A stretch of 14,091 bases of DNA from Candidatus Sericytochromatia bacterium (GTDB taxonomy: Bacteria; Cyanobacteriota; Sericytochromatia; JACMPN01), in assembly GCA_014377495.1 (NCBI GenBank), contig JACMPN010000270.1, forward strand, positions 1-14,091, given 5' to 3'. This document shows positions 1 through 7,715 of this stretch, in pieces. Under the pieces are notes generated by a model. It was not told where the DNA came from, searched no databases, and saw nothing but the letters and a program-made list of their open reading frames with translations. Within the stretch, counting starts at the first letter, position 1; each line of letters begins with the position of its first letter. The position numbers and the translations under genes are program-made.

Positions 1-168
1 CTTACCGCCGCTCAGCACCCCCAGCAACCAGAAGCTGACGTCTCCGAGCCGTTGAAGACCATCACCGTCGGATTGTCCCAGTGCCAGGTGGGCACGAGCC
101 TGCACAATGCCGGCAAGAACACAGGGGGCGTTGACGGTCCTTGCGGCCCACGCTGCGACTTTGCCCAA
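1..168 (-). CDS. Possible 5' part of an unidentified gene, cut by the left edge
   Basis: Reading leftward, a frame stays open from a TTG codon at 168 to the window edge, giving about 56 residues. A purine-rich GAGG lies 5 nt before the TTG, and TTG is also used convincingly elsewhere in the window (13882). An in-frame TAA lies upstream, so the gene cannot begin much earlier. The peptide looks protein-like: an alanine/valine-rich amphipathic start (KVAAWAARTV), a polar middle, then a hydrophobic FWLLGVLSGGK stretch. I recognise no family. It is divergent from the methyltransferase gene, so the 100 bp between them would hold both promoters. A chance open frame remains possible. Confidence 0.35.
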   Translation of the reverse strand, partial: MGKVAAWAARTVNAPCVLAGIVQARAHLALGQSDGDGLQRLGDVSFWLLGVLSGGK

Positions 169-188
169 CGCCCCCTCAATCCCTTTGG

Positions 189-194
189 GTTATA
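189..194 (-). promoter_or_regulatory. Possible -10 element (TATAAC) for the left-edge gene
   Basis: TATAAC on the minus strand matches the sigma70 -10 consensus at five of six positions. It would start transcription about 15 nt before the TTG start at 168. No good -35 hexamer lies at 16-18 bp, so this is only a candidate. Confidence 0.2.
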
Positions 195-267
195 GTCGGG
201 GGACTGCAGGGCGCTTCTGGCAGTCAATCACCGCCGTCGGCCCTGCCTGGCGGGAAAGGGCGGACAC

Positions 268-837
268 GTGTCGGACGCCGAACGCCAGACGTGGGATCAG
301 CGCTACCGGGAACTCGGTGCGACCACCAGGGAACCCGCCACATGGATCGTCGCCCAAAAGGAATACCTGCCTGCACACGGCCGAGCCCTCGACGTTGCGG
401 GTGGCACCGGACGTCATGCGGTCTGGCTCGCCCAGCAGGGCCTGGACGTCACCCTCGCCGACATTTCCACCGAGGGCCTGACGCTGGCCGGCCAAGTGGC
501 CGAAACCGCCCGTGTCACGGTACGCACCCTGCAAACGGATCTCGCTGAAACCGGCCTGCCGATGGGACCGTGGGACCTGATCCTCTGTAGCCATTACCTC
601 GATCGCGATGTCTACCGACAATTCGCCCCAGCCTTGGCACCCGGTGGCACACTTCTATTCATCCATCCGACCATACGGAATCTGGAGCGGCATGACCGAC
701 CCGGCCGGCGATTCCTGTTGGCCGAGAACGAACTCCTGACCCTCGTCACCGGCCTGACCATCTGCCGGTACGACGAAGGCTGGTCGGACGAGGACCGCCA
801 TGAAGCCAAACTCGTCGCCCGCCGGATCATGACCTGA
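268..837 (+). CDS. Class I SAM-dependent methyltransferase, TehB-like
   Basis: A 189-residue protein with a class I (Rossmann-fold) SAM methyltransferase pattern. Motif I is DVAGGTG (residues 42-48). The acidic residue ending strand beta-2 is D65 (TLADIS). D91 follows in QTDLAE. The motif IV region starts at W102 (WDLILCSHYLDRD), and the post-IV PGG is at 125-127. The C-terminal ELLTLV and the closing AKLVARR are typical of small TehB/Methyltransf_25-like enzymes of about 190-200 aa, so it appears full length. TehB methylates tellurite, but related proteins act on unknown small molecules, so the substrate cannot be assigned. The GTG start at 268 follows a GGGAAAGGG ribosome binding site. It is cytoplasmic (no signal peptide) and lies 110 nt upstream of the secreted dehydrogenase on the same strand. 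The reading frame continues past its TGA for 33 more sense codons (see findings). Confidence 0.85.
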   Translation: MSDAERQTWDQRYRELGATTREPATWIVAQKEYLPAHGRALDVAGGTGRHAVWLAQQGLDVTLADISTEGLTLAGQVAETARVTVRTLQTDLAETGLPMGPWDLILCSHYLDRDVYRQFAPALAPGGTLLFIHPTIRNLERHDRPGRRFLLAENELLTLVTGLTICRYDEGWSDEDRHEAKLVARRIMT

Positions 838-947
838 CTTCCCGATCTTCAGAAGCCCACCCGCCAAGCCTTGGAAACTGCCGTGAACGGCCACGTTATC
901 GCCCACGCCGAACTGGTCGGCACTTATCAGAAGCACTAGAGGTGTCC

Positions 948-2117
948 ATGCCCGCAGCGCCCCGTATCCGACTTGCCGCAGCGTGTCTGGCCATGGCCAG
1001 CCTGCTGCCCCTGCCTGCCCTGGCTCAGGACAGTCGTTCGCCCAAACCCATCCCGGCACCGGCTGCCCTGGCCCGATCGCTGACCTTCGCCGTCATCGCC
1101 CGCGGCCTCAGCCAGCCAGTCGGTCTGGTGACAGCCCCTGGCGATCGGGCGGGTCGGTTGTTCGTCATCGAAAAATCCGGGACCGTCCGGATCCTGCGGG
1201 GCGGGCGGGGTGTCGATCCGCCGTTTCTGGATCTGCGAGGCAAGGTCTCGACGGGCATGGAGCAGGGCCTGCTCGGCCTGGCGTTTCATCCGCAGTACGC
1301 CAGGAATGGCCGCCTCTACGTCAACTACACCGACCGCCGGGGCAACACGCACGTGACAGGGTTCCGGGTCGACCCGACCAACCTCGACCGGGTCGCCCCT
1401 ACTTCCGCCAAAGACCTGTTCGTCGTCGATCAGCCCTATGCCAATCACAATGGCGGACACCTCATTTTTGGTCCGGACGGCAGGCTCTATGTCGGCTTGG
1501 GCGATGGCGGCAGCGGCAACGACCCGCATGGCAACGGCCAGAACCGGGGCACCCGCCTGGCCAAGATGCTGCAGGTCGACGTCGACAAGGCGCCCGGTCA
1601 GCCGGCCATTTTCCAGACAGGCCTGCGCAACCCCTGGCAGTACACCTTCGACCGGCGCACTGGCGACCAGTACATCGCCGATGTCGGCCAAAACCGCTTC
1701 GAGGAAATCAACGTGGTGCCGGCCGGCAAAATCGGTGGGCAAAACTTCGGCTGGTCCATCGTGGAGGGCATCGGCCATTGCCTGAAAGGCGCGGACTGCA
1801 ACCAACAGGGCCTGACCCAGCCGGTGTTGGAATACGACCATGACGACGGCTGCTCGATCACAGGTGGCCTCGTCTATCGGGGCAAGGCCATTCCCGAGTT
1901 AGACGGCCTGTATTTCTATTCCGACTTCTGCACGGCCTTCATCCGCAGCTTCCGTTGGCAGGGCGGCAAAGTCCAGGACTCCTGGGACTGGACGGCCTCA
2001 CTGAACCCGAACCGGCGCATCGGGCAGATCACGGCATTCGGCGAAGACGCCGCAGGGGAACTGTACGTGGTGTCGCTCGACGGAAACGTCGCCAAACTGC
2101 AACGTCGCCCCCGATAA
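948..2117 (+). CDS. Secreted PQQ-type sugar dehydrogenase (GSDH family, PF07995)
   Basis: A 389-residue exported six-bladed beta-propeller of the soluble glucose/aldose sugar dehydrogenase family (YliI/Asd-like). These enzymes oxidise sugars to lactones with PQQ and Ca2+ in the periplasm or outside the cell. The signal peptide has a basic start (PRIRLAAA), a hydrophobic core and a cleavage site ALA-QD after residue 26. Family signatures in order are EQGLLGLAFHP (105-115), NHNGGHLIFGPDGRLYVGLGDGG with the likely catalytic His171, GLRNPW (225-230), DVGQ...EEIN (245-254), GGQNFGWSIVEG, and SITGGLVYRG (303-312). Four cysteines in the mature protein (C278, C284, C302, C328) could form two disulfides. 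I prefer ATG 948 over GTG 942 because AGAGG (938-942) is then 5 nt from the start. No PQQ synthesis genes are in the window. Related HHIP-like or non-quinone lectin-type propellers share the fold, so the exact substrate is open. Confidence 0.9.
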   Translation: MPAAPRIRLAAACLAMASLLPLPALAQDSRSPKPIPAPAALARSLTFAVIARGLSQPVGLVTAPGDRAGRLFVIEKSGTVRILRGGRGVDPPFLDLRGKVSTGMEQGLLGLAFHPQYARNGRLYVNYTDRRGNTHVTGFRVDPTNLDRVAPTSAKDLFVVDQPYANHNGGHLIFGPDGRLYVGLGDGGSGNDPHGNGQNRGTRLAKMLQVDVDKAPGQPAIFQTGLRNPWQYTFDRRTGDQYIADVGQNRFEEINVVPAGKIGGQNFGWSIVEGIGHCLKGADCNQQGLTQPVLEYDHDDGCSITGGLVYRGKAIPELDGLYFYSDFCTAFIRSFRWQGGKVQDSWDWTASLNPNRRIGQITAFGEDAAGELYVVSLDGNVAKLQRRPR

Positions 2118-2625
2118 CCGTGGCCTGGGTCGTAGCACCTGCGGGCGTCGGCGTGACTGTGATTGCGACATACTTTCCCGTGCCGCCTTCGCCTCAGGCA
2201 CGCCTGTTGCTCGCCGACATCCAGGAGATCCTGGGCACCAGTTCTCTGATGGAGACCGGCGGATGTCCCCCGGCCACGCTGTTCACGATCGCGACGGTCG
2301 TCCGGATCGGCAAACCCCTGAAAGCAGGGCCCAGACGTAAAATGACCCCATTCAATTCGAGCGCCGTGCCAAAACCCGACACGAAAGTGTTGCCGACAAC
2401 CGTATCAGCGTCGGCCCAAGCCACTCTCGTGGCTGCCAAAGCCGCTATGGCCGCCGATACGGGACCCGATGATGATTCGTGCTGGGGCGCGCACGTGACG
2501 GCCAACCGACTGGTCCGACGGCTGCGCACGCTGAGGGACCAAACAGAGGCTTAGGCAGTCAGAGACACCTTTGCCCAAGCCATCACCGGGGCCGGCCGTA
2601 TGGCGGCGGTCGAGCGGCGGCAATT
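2118..2625. other. 508-bp gap between convergent genes, no convincing gene
   Basis: This lies between the convergent sugar dehydrogenase and panE. Two open frames oppose each other and share third codon positions. One runs on the minus strand from a GTG at 2529 to 2194 (111 codons). The other is on the plus strand to 2554, from a GTG at 2119 or inside the upstream gene. Neither has a recognisable ribosome binding site or known motif. The plus-strand product is unusually poor in codons with A at position two, which argues against it. The minus-strand one has an alanine-rich hydrophobic run followed by AWADADT, weakly reminiscent of a signal peptide. No clear terminator hairpin with a T-tract was found for either flanking gene. 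Confidence 0.4.
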
Positions 2626-3546
2626 TTACGTTCGCTTGCGGCTGCCCGTGCGTTCCAGATAGTTCACCAGGCTGCAGACCAACCGATGCGACGGGACAGA
2701 CACGCCCAGGCGTGTCGCCCGCTCGACGACGGCCCCGTTCAGCCAGGGCATTTCGGTCGGCCGGCCCGCCCACAGGTCCTGCAGGGTCGAGTTCAGGTTG
2801 GTCGCCGTCACCCGGGCCCCTTCAAAGACGCGAGCTTCGTCTTCGGCCGTGACGTCGACACCCTCCGCCCTGGCGACGGCGGCCGCTTCGGCCAGCAAGG
2901 TCTCAGCCAGCGGACGCAGGAGCGGATCGCTGTCACCGGCGCCATTCGGGGCTTCGGCCAGGGCACAGAGCCCGTTGAGGGTGACATTCCATAGGGCCTT
3001 GCGCCATTCCACCGTCGGCACGTCCGGGACAAAGACCGGTGGCACGCCGATCGCCGCCAACAACTCAGCCGCATCGGCCATGGCGACAGGGTCACCGCCC
3101 GCCATTTCCATGGATTTGACGCCGGTCACATGAGCCGTAGTCGGCGGTTCGAAGCGGATGCCGAACCAGGCGATGGCTCTGGCCCAGTCAGGACCCGGCA
3201 GCCAACGGTCGGCCTCGGCCACGACACCAAGGCCGTTTTGGCACAGCACCGGCTGCATGCCCGGGCGCCAGTGGGCCGCCAACTCGGACAACACGTCCTG
3301 CAGCTGAAAAATCTTCGGGGTGACGAGGATCAGGCAGTGGTCGGGAAACCGTGCCACCTGCGACCAACCGACACAGGGCACCCGGTAAAGGCCGGCAAAG
3401 GCGCCCACCAGCGTGATTCCCTCGGCAAACCGGCCGGCAGTCGCGTCCCGGGCGACCAAGAGGGTCTCGGTGACGGTGCTGCAGCGGGCGGCCAGAAAGG
3501 TGCCGATGGAACCGGCACCGATGACGACGACGGATGGAAAAGACAT
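2626..3546 (-). CDS. panE: 2-dehydropantoate 2-reductase (ketopantoate reductase)
   Basis: A 306-residue cytoplasmic enzyme of the ApbA/PanE family. It reduces 2-dehydropantoate to (R)-pantoate with NADPH, a step of pantothenate and coenzyme A synthesis. The N-terminal dinucleotide-binding motif is GAGSIG (10-15). K78 (VTPK) is in the position of the cofactor-contacting lysine, followed by QNGLG (103-107). The catalytic lysine is K183 within WRKALWNVTLNGL, followed by the substrate-contacting N187 and N191. The C-terminal half has S253 and E265 in the context STLQDL...GRPTEMPWLNG, the usual substrate-binding arrangement. Length matches the family (about 300 aa). ATG 3546 is chosen because the GxGxxG then sits near residue 10 and CGGGGTAA precedes it; an ATG at 3570 would add eight residues. 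It lies 88 nt downstream of the short-chain dehydrogenase and is probably co-transcribed. Some paralogues act on other 2-oxo acids, so the exact substrate is likely, not certain. Confidence 0.85.
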   Translation of the reverse strand: MSFPSVVVIGAGSIGTFLAARCSTVTETLLVARDATAGRFAEGITLVGAFAGLYRVPCVGWSQVARFPDHCLILVTPKIFQLQDVLSELAAHWRPGMQPVLCQNGLGVVAEADRWLPGPDWARAIAWFGIRFEPPTTAHVTGVKSMEMAGGDPVAMADAAELLAAIGVPPVFVPDVPTVEWRKALWNVTLNGLCALAEAPNGAGDSDPLLRPLAETLLAEAAAVARAEGVDVTAEDEARVFEGARVTATNLNSTLQDLWAGRPTEMPWLNGAVVERATRLGVSVPSHRLVCSLVNYLERTGSRKRT

Positions 3547-3634
3547 GGCGTTACCCCGAAAAACGGACAAACGCCGCCCGGACGGACGGCCCGTCCACCT
3601 TAAAGCGGAATCCGGGCAGCGTACAGCGACGCGC

Positions 3635-4465
3635 TCAGACGGGCGGCTTGTCCCGAGAAACCCGGCGGAAGGCCGACATCTTCTGTTGGTCGAAGTAGCT
3701 GAGCAATCCCGGGGCGAGCCAATAGACCCACCAGAAGAAACGCACGTAGCCCGGAAACATGATGATGCCAGCGTTGCGATCGACGCCCTTCAGGATGGCA
3801 CGGGCACAGTCGGCGGCGTCCCGGATGCGGAACGGCACCTTGTCGATGAGGTCGGCGACGGTGGCCCCGATCATGGTGGCGGAGGCGAACATGTTCGTCC
3901 GGACGAAGCCCGGACAGACCACGCTGACCTTGACCCCCAGGGCTTTGGCTTCCGCCCGCAGGCCTAATGACAACCCCATCACGGCGTATTTGGTGGTGGA
4001 ATAGGCCGTCAGGAGCGGAGACGGACTGAGGCCCATCCCGGAGGCGGTGTTCACGATATGACCGAACCCCTGCTTGATCATGATCGGATAGGCAGCTGCC
4101 ACACCGTGCAGGATGCCTTTCAGATTGACGTCGATGGTCCTGTCCCACTGGTCCAGGGACATGTCGGCGACCTCACCGACCAGGGTGATCCCGGCGTTGT
4201 TGAACATCCAGTCCAGCCGGCCATAGGCGGCAAGGGTGCTGTCGACCACACTTTGGACAGCCGTGGCGTCCCGGACATCGAGCAGGGCAGTCCCGATCCG
4301 GCCACCCCCGGCGTCGATGGCATCTGCCAGCGTGGCCAGACCGGCGGCATCGGCATCGGCGGCGACGACCACGGCGCCCCGGGCGATCAGGGCCTCACAG
4401 AGGGCGCGGCCGATCCCGGCCGCCGCGCCGGTGACGATGGCGACCCGACGGTGGGGATTGTTCAT
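3635..4465 (-). CDS. Short-chain dehydrogenase/reductase (classical SDR)
   Basis: A 276-residue NAD(P)-dependent oxidoreductase with all classical SDR landmarks: TGAAAGIG cofactor loop (12-19), NNAG (89-92), N114 (NLKG), and the catalytic triad S142 (NTASG), Y155 and K159 (AYSTTK), then PGFVRT. The acidic D37 at the end of strand beta-2 (VVVAAD) suggests NAD(H) preference. The family acts on alcohols or ketones; the substrate cannot be read from sequence. The C-terminus is unusual: GYVRFFWWVYWLAPGLL is strongly aromatic and hydrophobic, fitting a membrane-associated or lipid-type substrate, followed by a short basic tail. ATG 4465 gives the standard SDR N-terminus, though its ribosome binding site is weak; an in-frame GTG at 4495 would add ten residues. 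It is followed by panE and is divergent from the DUF309 gene. Confidence 0.88.
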   Translation of the reverse strand: MNNPHRRVAIVTGAAAGIGRALCEALIARGAVVVAADADAAGLATLADAIDAGGGRIGTALLDVRDATAVQSVVDSTLAAYGRLDWMFNNAGITLVGEVADMSLDQWDRTIDVNLKGILHGVAAAYPIMIKQGFGHIVNTASGMGLSPSPLLTAYSTTKYAVMGLSLGLRAEAKALGVKVSVVCPGFVRTNMFASATMIGATVADLIDKVPFRIRDAADCARAILKGVDRNAGIIMFPGYVRFFWWVYWLAPGLLSYFDQQKMSAFRRVSRDKPPV

Positions 4466-4549
4466 GTGAGGCCGGCAGACGATGAAGTCACGCAAGCAGG
4501 CTCGCCCACAGAGGCGTCCACGTCAACCGGTGACCGGGCCCGAAAGGAT

Positions 4550-4568
4550 CCTGCCGGATAACGGCAGG
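4550..4568. repeat. Perfect inverted repeat in the SDR/DUF309 divergent intergenic region
   Basis: CCTGCCG (4550-4556), loop GATAA, CGGCAGG (4562-4568) is a perfect 7-bp inverted repeat. It lies between the divergent short-chain dehydrogenase and DUF309 starts. There is no T-tract on either side, so it is not a terminator. It could be an operator or an mRNA leader hairpin. Confidence 0.4.
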
Positions 4569-4588
4569 GGACGGCGAGCGAAGTTGGG

Positions 4589-4594
4589 TACAAT
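4589..4594 (+). promoter_or_regulatory. Possible -10 element (TACAAT) for DUF309-MFS
   Basis: TACAAT matches the sigma70 -10 consensus at five of six positions. It overlaps the upstream ATG candidate of the DUF309 gene, which favours ATG 4614 as the true start. No recognisable -35 is found at 17 bp. Confidence 0.2.
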
Positions 4595-4613
4595 GGCGAG
4601 AGACGAAACAACC

Positions 4614-5012
4614 ATGACAGCAGCAACACATTCCGAGTTTGCCCGGGGCCTGGACGCATTCAACGACCAGGCTTTTTTCGAGTGTCATGACATCCTGGAA
4701 GGCTTGTGGCTCGTCGCTCCCCCGGATTGGCGCCCTTTTTACCAGGGGATCATCCAGGCGGCCGCAGCCTTCGTCCATTGGCAACGGGGCGAGACGACCG
4801 GCATCGTCAAACTGCTCGACTCGGCCCTGACCAAGCTTGCCCCCTACGAACCGCTCGCCATGGGGCTCGACGTGTCCAACTTCCGCCTGCAACTGGCCCG
4901 GGCCCACCGTTACTTCACGGCCCCGACCGCCACGCTGGCCGGCTTCCCCTCGGCCGACCTGCCGCATCTCGTCCTGGCGCCGCCGGCCTTGGCCGAGCGG
5001 CCGAACCGCTAA
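4614..5012 (+). CDS. DUF309 domain protein (PF03745-like)
   Basis: A 132-residue protein with the hallmark DUF309 pattern: FNDQAFFECHDILEGLW (16-32), then RPFYQGIIQAAAAFVHWQRG (40-59), then a KLL...AL..L..Y.P helix. It is an all-alpha domain whose biochemical role is unknown. The clustered E23, H25, D26 and E29 look like a polar or metal-binding face, but that is inference. Members occur mainly in cyanobacteria, Firmicutes and Deinococcus-like bacteria. The start is uncertain: ATG 4614 begins seven residues before the conserved region, while ATG 4593 would add seven residues. Neither has a strong ribosome binding site. The MFS gene begins three bases after the stop codon, so the two are almost certainly one operon and the transporter may be its functional partner. 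Confidence 0.85.
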   Translation: MTAATHSEFARGLDAFNDQAFFECHDILEGLWLVAPPDWRPFYQGIIQAAAAFVHWQRGETTGIVKLLDSALTKLAPYEPLAMGLDVSNFRLQLARAHRYFTAPTATLAGFPSADLPHLVLAPPALAERPNR

Positions 5013-5015
5013 TCC

Positions 5016-6260
5016 ATGTTTGCCCGCTATGCCGCCTTTGTCCTGCATCTGTCCGTCTATCTCGGCAGCTTTGCCCTGGCGATGGTCCTGCCGCTACTGC
5101 CCATGCTCATCGACACGTTGCTGGACGAAAAACACGCCTCGCTCTCGTCTTTGAGCCACTGGTCCGGTCTTGCCGCCGCCGCCACCCCGTTGATGGTCGC
5201 CCTCACCTTACCGGTCTGGATGACGGCGGCCCGCCAGGGTCACGCCAAATGGCTGCTTCGCCTCGTCCTCGTTATCGGGGGCGTCCTGCTTGCATCCCTG
5301 GCCAAGGTCCAGCACCTCGAGCAGGTCGTGCTGTTGCGCCTAGGCCTCGGCTGCGTCGCCTGCATGCCCATCCTGGCCGTCGCCGTCGCCCCGTCGCTGG
5401 GCATGCCCCGGTTTGCCGGCCGCCTGACGGGCTGGGTGCGGCTCATGATTCAAGCGTCGCTCGTGTTGGGACCGCCGCTGGGCGGATTGCTGGCCCATGG
5501 CATCGGCGTGCGGATGACGTTGGTCACCGCTGGCCTGATCAGTGTCACGGCGGGCCTGATCATGACGGTCGCCTTCGATCATCCCCTGTCGGCCCCCGAC
5601 ACCTCCGAGCCGGAGCCGGACAAAGAGCGCTGGCCGGCCGCCCAACGGACCGTGTGGAGCGGGGCGATGCTCTTGCTGCAGGCCGGCACCGCGGCGGTCG
5701 GACCGCTCCTGGCCCTGCACCTCATGGAGGGTTTGGAGATCGACTACGACCGGGTCACCAGCTGGACGGGCGTGATCCTGGGAGCGATGGCGCTGAGCGG
5801 CCTGATCACCAGCCTCTGTGCCAACCTCATCGCCGACCTGCTGCCGATCCGGACGACGCTGGTCATCGGCTGTGTGCTGGCCATGGGCCTGACCTGGCTG
5901 ATGGCTCACACGGCGGACAAGGTTGTCCTGATGGCCTGGGCGATCGCCTGGTCCGGGGTGATGACGGCCCTGATCACGCTGATGCTGGCCGCCGCGGGGC
6001 GGCACCGGACCATGCGGGAACGGTTGAGCATGTTGGGCTGGCTGGCGGCCGTCGAGCCCGTCGGGGCCGCATTGGGACCGCTCGCCGCCGCCTGGGGTGC
6101 GGCGATCCGCCCGCAGGCGATCTTCACCCTCAGCGGGATCATCACCCTGGCGGCCATCCCGTTGATCACGGCGATGAAGATCCCGGCCGCACAAGCGCCC
6201 ATGCCGGCCCTTGGCCGGTTCGCCCCCAGCCAAGAAATCGTCGAACCCCTCAGTGACTGA
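5016..6260 (+). CDS. Major facilitator superfamily transporter
   Basis: A 414-residue inner-membrane protein with about twelve hydrophobic segments split into two halves. A long charged cytoplasmic loop separates them (about residues 190-212, DTSEPEPDKERW). Early segments include residues 5-33 and the following pairs up to about 190. The second half repeats this pattern, with polar loops such as GRHRTMRERL near 330. The size and 6+6 layout are those of the MFS, which moves small solutes by proton symport or antiport. GGLLAHGIGVRMTL and the two-half symmetry fit drug-efflux-like members, but nothing visible fixes the substrate. ATG 5016 is three bases after the DUF309 stop, which implies translational coupling. 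Its last 11 nt overlap the end of the convergent diguanylate cyclase gene. Confidence 0.85.
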   Translation: MFARYAAFVLHLSVYLGSFALAMVLPLLPMLIDTLLDEKHASLSSLSHWSGLAAAATPLMVALTLPVWMTAARQGHAKWLLRLVLVIGGVLLASLAKVQHLEQVVLLRLGLGCVACMPILAVAVAPSLGMPRFAGRLTGWVRLMIQASLVLGPPLGGLLAHGIGVRMTLVTAGLISVTAGLIMTVAFDHPLSAPDTSEPEPDKERWPAAQRTVWSGAMLLLQAGTAAVGPLLALHLMEGLEIDYDRVTSWTGVILGAMALSGLITSLCANLIADLLPIRTTLVIGCVLAMGLTWLMAHTADKVVLMAWAIAWSGVMTALITLMLAAAGRHRTMRERLSMLGWLAAVEPVGAALGPLAAAWGAAIRPQAIFTLSGIITLAAIPLITAMKIPAAQAPMPALGRFAPSQEIVEPLSD

Positions 6261-7644
6261 GCGCCTGTAACAGGACCTGGGTCTCGATCCCGTGCAGCAG
6301 ACCACGCAGGCGTTGGCGCAACGTGGCGGTCCCGATCGGGGACAGGGCGACACCATCAATGAGGCCGTTCAGGGTTTCATCCAGTAACCGCAAGGCAAGC
6401 GCCCCCTGCAGGGTGGACAACCCCGGATCGACCTGTGCTGCCAGCAGGGCCTGAGCCAGACTCACCAAGGCCGCTTCATCGTCCGTGACGCCACCGTCGT
6501 CGGTCCCGGCCCGCAGGCGCTCGATCAGGCCTGAGAGGACGGAAGGCAGGATCTCGGAGATCAGGGCGTCGACCGGCAGCGGCCAGTCCCGCTGGTGGGC
6601 CAGGGCCGCCCACGTCGCCAGCACCATGTCCGCACTGGCCGTGAGCCAGCTCGCCCCGGTCTGCAGCGGTGTCACTGCTGCGGCATCCGCTTTGGACAAG
6701 GCGGGGTGGTAAGCCACCGTGCAGTTACGGCCGCGGTGCTTGGCCCCGTACAAGGCTTCGTCGGCCTGGCGGATCAGGCCGATCCCGTCGAGGCCGGCGG
6801 CCGTCTCCCGCGTCGCCACGCCGACACTGACGGTGACCCCCAGCAGCGTGTCCCCTTTGACGTACGGCTGACCAGCGATGCGCTCACGCAGTCGTTCGGC
6901 GACGACCATGGCCCCTTCCGCCGGCGTGTTGACGAGGATCAGGGCGAATTCCTCGCCGCCATAGCGGGCGACGAGATCCCCCTGCCGCATGCCTTCCTGC
7001 AACAGCTCGGCCACGTGGGCCAGGATCCGGTCACCCAGCGGATGGCCGTGTTGGTCGTTGATTTGTTTGAAATGGTCGATGTCGACCATGAGCACCGAGA
7101 CGGGTCCTTTGGCCACGGGCAGCACGGCAGCCAGAAACGCCTGCATAGCCCGGTGGTTGGCGACGTTCGTCAGGCCGTCCGTGAGGGCCAGATGCTCCGT
7201 GAAGCGGATGTGCTCCTGTTGGAAAATGTGCCCCGTGAGTTGGCGGGCCAGGACCTGCAGGGTGGCTTCTTCCGGACGGGTCAGGGGCAGGTCCCGCTGG
7301 ACGTGGAGGACGCCGACCTGACCATGGGAGCCGGTCAGGGAGATATCGGCCCGGCAGGGCTGCGGCGGCATTTTCGCTCCCGGCGATGCGGGCAGGCGCC
7401 AGGTGAAGACCTCCCGCTCTTTGCCGTGCTCACGGTCCAGCAGGTGGAGGGTCGCCTCGTTCAACTGGAACTGTCCACCGATCAAGCGCAGCACTTCCTG
7501 CAATTGGGCTTCGAGAGCCAGGCTCCCTTTGAGCAAAATCTGGGAGACGGCATAGTGAAACTGCAGGTTGCCGGTCTTGGCGCCTGCTTCGGCCCGGCGA
7601 ATCGGTCGGTGCAGCGAGTGCACGAACAGTTCGGTGCGTGCCAT
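6250..7644 (-). CDS. Diguanylate cyclase with GAF-like sensor and GGEEF domain
   Basis: A 464-residue soluble signalling enzyme that should make cyclic di-GMP from two GTP. Residues about 25-145 look like a GAF-type sensor. A linker helix leads into DGLTNVANHRA, the usual start of a GGDEF domain. The active-site motif is GGEEF (229-233), with metal-binding aspartates in MVDIDHF (188, 190). An intact RxxD inhibitory site (RQGD, 220-223) lies exactly five residues before GGEEF, so product inhibition is expected. SVGVA and QADEALYGAK follow as usual. About 140 further residues form an alanine/leucine-rich, probably helical C-terminal region I cannot assign. There is no membrane segment. ATG 7644 is preferred because GGTGGAG precedes it; ATG 7677 would add 11 residues without such a site. 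The gene lies 148 bp downstream of the NUDIX gene and converges with the transporter gene. Confidence 0.92.
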   Translation of the reverse strand: MARTELFVHSLHRPIRRAEAGAKTGNLQFHYAVSQILLKGSLALEAQLQEVLRLIGGQFQLNEATLHLLDREHGKEREVFTWRLPASPGAKMPPQPCRADISLTGSHGQVGVLHVQRDLPLTRPEEATLQVLARQLTGHIFQQEHIRFTEHLALTDGLTNVANHRAMQAFLAAVLPVAKGPVSVLMVDIDHFKQINDQHGHPLGDRILAHVAELLQEGMRQGDLVARYGGEEFALILVNTPAEGAMVVAERLRERIAGQPYVKGDTLLGVTVSVGVATRETAAGLDGIGLIRQADEALYGAKHRGRNCTVAYHPALSKADAAAVTPLQTGASWLTASADMVLATWAALAHQRDWPLPVDALISEILPSVLSGLIERLRAGTDDGGVTDDEAALVSLAQALLAAQVDPGLSTLQGALALRLLDETLNGLIDGVALSPIGTATLRQRLRGLLHGIETQVLLQALSH

Positions 7645-7715
7645 GGTCTCCACCGACTCCTGACTGTTGACCGGCATGCAAGTCCGGCGCTGCGTGGCGC
7701 CTGCGGTCAGCGACC

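Noticed and set aside
936..1841. Long frame antisense to the sugar dehydrogenase
   Set aside because: The plus-strand product has a signal peptide and many GSDH signatures; the antisense product has none.
4706..6256. A plus-strand open frame of over 500 codons overlapping DUF309 and the transporter
   Set aside because: It is an alternate frame of two clear genes. The product is rich in R, G, P, A and H, without motifs.
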